The position numbers were made by a program, and so were the translations under genes. DNA of 64,000 nt from Botrytis cinerea B05.10 (taxonomy: Eukaryota; Ascomycota; Leotiomycetes; Helotiales; Sclerotiniaceae): positions 1,550,001-1,614,000 of the forward strand of contig NC_037322.1 of the NCBI RefSeq assembly GCF_000143535.2. The letters run 5' to 3'. A model generated the notes under the pieces. The model was given only the letters and a program-made list of their open reading frames with translations, did not search any database and had not been told where the DNA came from. Positions 62,926 to 64,000 of the stretch are shown piece by piece. Numbering within the stretch: position 1 is the stretch's first letter; every line of letters begins with the position of its first letter.

Positions 62926-64000
62926 ATAAGCTGTGGTCATAAGTCTTATTAAAGTTTTTGTGGTATCTAAAATTTTAGAAAATATTTCCCAGAGCACCAG
63001 GGGGTGCACATACTCATGGGACAACATGACAGTAAAGCACAATCTTATACCCAAATTTATCATCTTCAATATTCAATGGAAATTCGAAATATGATTTGAT
63101 ATCATTCAAGTTGATGTATTATCTTTTTTAAATCTCAAAAATGATATATATAAAATTCATTTGAAAGAAAAGATGAAAACTTTGCTCAAATGTCTAATAG
63201 TATATTTTCTCACGAAAGATTCTGGTGTAAAGTTATATAATTAATTATGAAAGCTTGAATTTTTAGTTTTTGAATTCAGTTTTTGTATTTTAAAGAATTT
63301 TTATGCTTAAAAAATATATACCGCGATTTCTAGAATTTAACAATAATTTTAATCTTAATTGAGTTATCAAAACTACTCCTTTTAGTATGAAATTTCGCTT
63401 TCTTCTTAAGTGTCTCGTGACTCTGTGCGCCCATTGGCGAAGATATATTTTAAATTTATCTAAGAATTTTCTTTTAATAGTGTTTAGTTTTACGAGGATT
63501 TTTAAATTGATGCCAACGTTGAATAGTAGGAAATATCATAGCATGGAAATACTTGTAGTAGTAGTAGTAATCATTTTGAAATCAATCGGGATATAAGATA
63601 TATTATTTTTAATTGTAACAATCTCTTTGAAGACACAAGTACCTAGGTACTCAGTTTAGAAGCGCTTTCTTTTCTTTTCAAAAATACTTGATTAAATCAT
63701 GAGTGACATAGTTTATTAGTATGCAGGTCATATTTTTAAATAGGTTTTATATTTTCTTATTATGTCTTTTATTGATAATTTATAATAAATTTGAAAAACT
63801 ACCTAGGTGAGAAGCTTGTATGTGATCGAGATTATTTAGAAGGATTAAAAAATAAGTATTCAAAGAACTGTTAAATTGTATGCATAATATTATAATGTGA
63901 ATTTAATAGATTGATCTTATATATAGAATATTGATATAAGATTTATAAATTTAAAAATTTAAAAAATGTTATGAATTATATTTTCAAGTTCAAAGATGTA

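Overview
The window looks like nuclear DNA of a filamentous ascomycete. Genes carry short introns (mostly 45-60 bp) with GTAAGT/GTATGT donors and CTAAC-type branch sites. Protein sequences are fungal throughout, and the last 18 kb is an AT-rich tract with the CpA-to-TpA look of repeat-induced point mutation (RIP). A leotiomycete of the Sclerotiniaceae (Botrytis/Sclerotinia type) is my best guess; this is inference from gene content and style.

Region by region: 1-6.2 kb holds no gene I can recognise, only decayed-looking fragments. 6.2-9.3 kb is a divergent pair, a mitochondrial S-adenosylmethionine carrier (-) and a TilS-type tRNA(Ile)-lysidine synthase (+, 3 exons). 10.0-11.2 kb has a poorly visible single-pass membrane glycoprotein gene on the minus strand. 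13.1-15.2 kb is a PPS1-type dual-specificity phosphatase (-), with 24 exact copies of a hexanucleotide just upstream. 19.0-22.0 kb is a multi-exon gene (+) whose spliced product carries an HExxH zinc-site motif split by an intron. 23.2-24.5 kb is the ribosome-rescue factor DOM34/pelota (-). 26.0-27.2 kb is an aldo/keto reductase (+). 28.2-29.2 kb is an internally deleted peptidase S41 (CPAF-like) pseudogene.

29.6-39.7 kb is a dense housekeeping block: RNA polymerase I largest subunit (-), divergent from splicing factor PRP3 (+), which converges on the TFIIH helicase RAD3/XPD (-, ten exons including a 10-nt microexon). 42.0-44.3 kb is the divergent histone H3/H4 pair with a shared CCAAT-containing promoter region.

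From about 45.9 kb to the end the sequence becomes gene-free and strongly A+T rich. It is a patchwork of degraded repeats. Several segments recur in inverted or direct orientation, including two arms of about 4 kb that mirror each other around a centre near 54.6 kb. This may be a RIP-inactivated transposon nest or part of a centromere or other heterochromatic block.

The genes do not form a pathway. They are a typical syntenic run of core nuclear genes (transcription, splicing, repair, chromatin, translation quality control) with accessory fast-evolving genes between them. Intron structures were worked out by eye from splice sites and frame, so exon ends are predictions.
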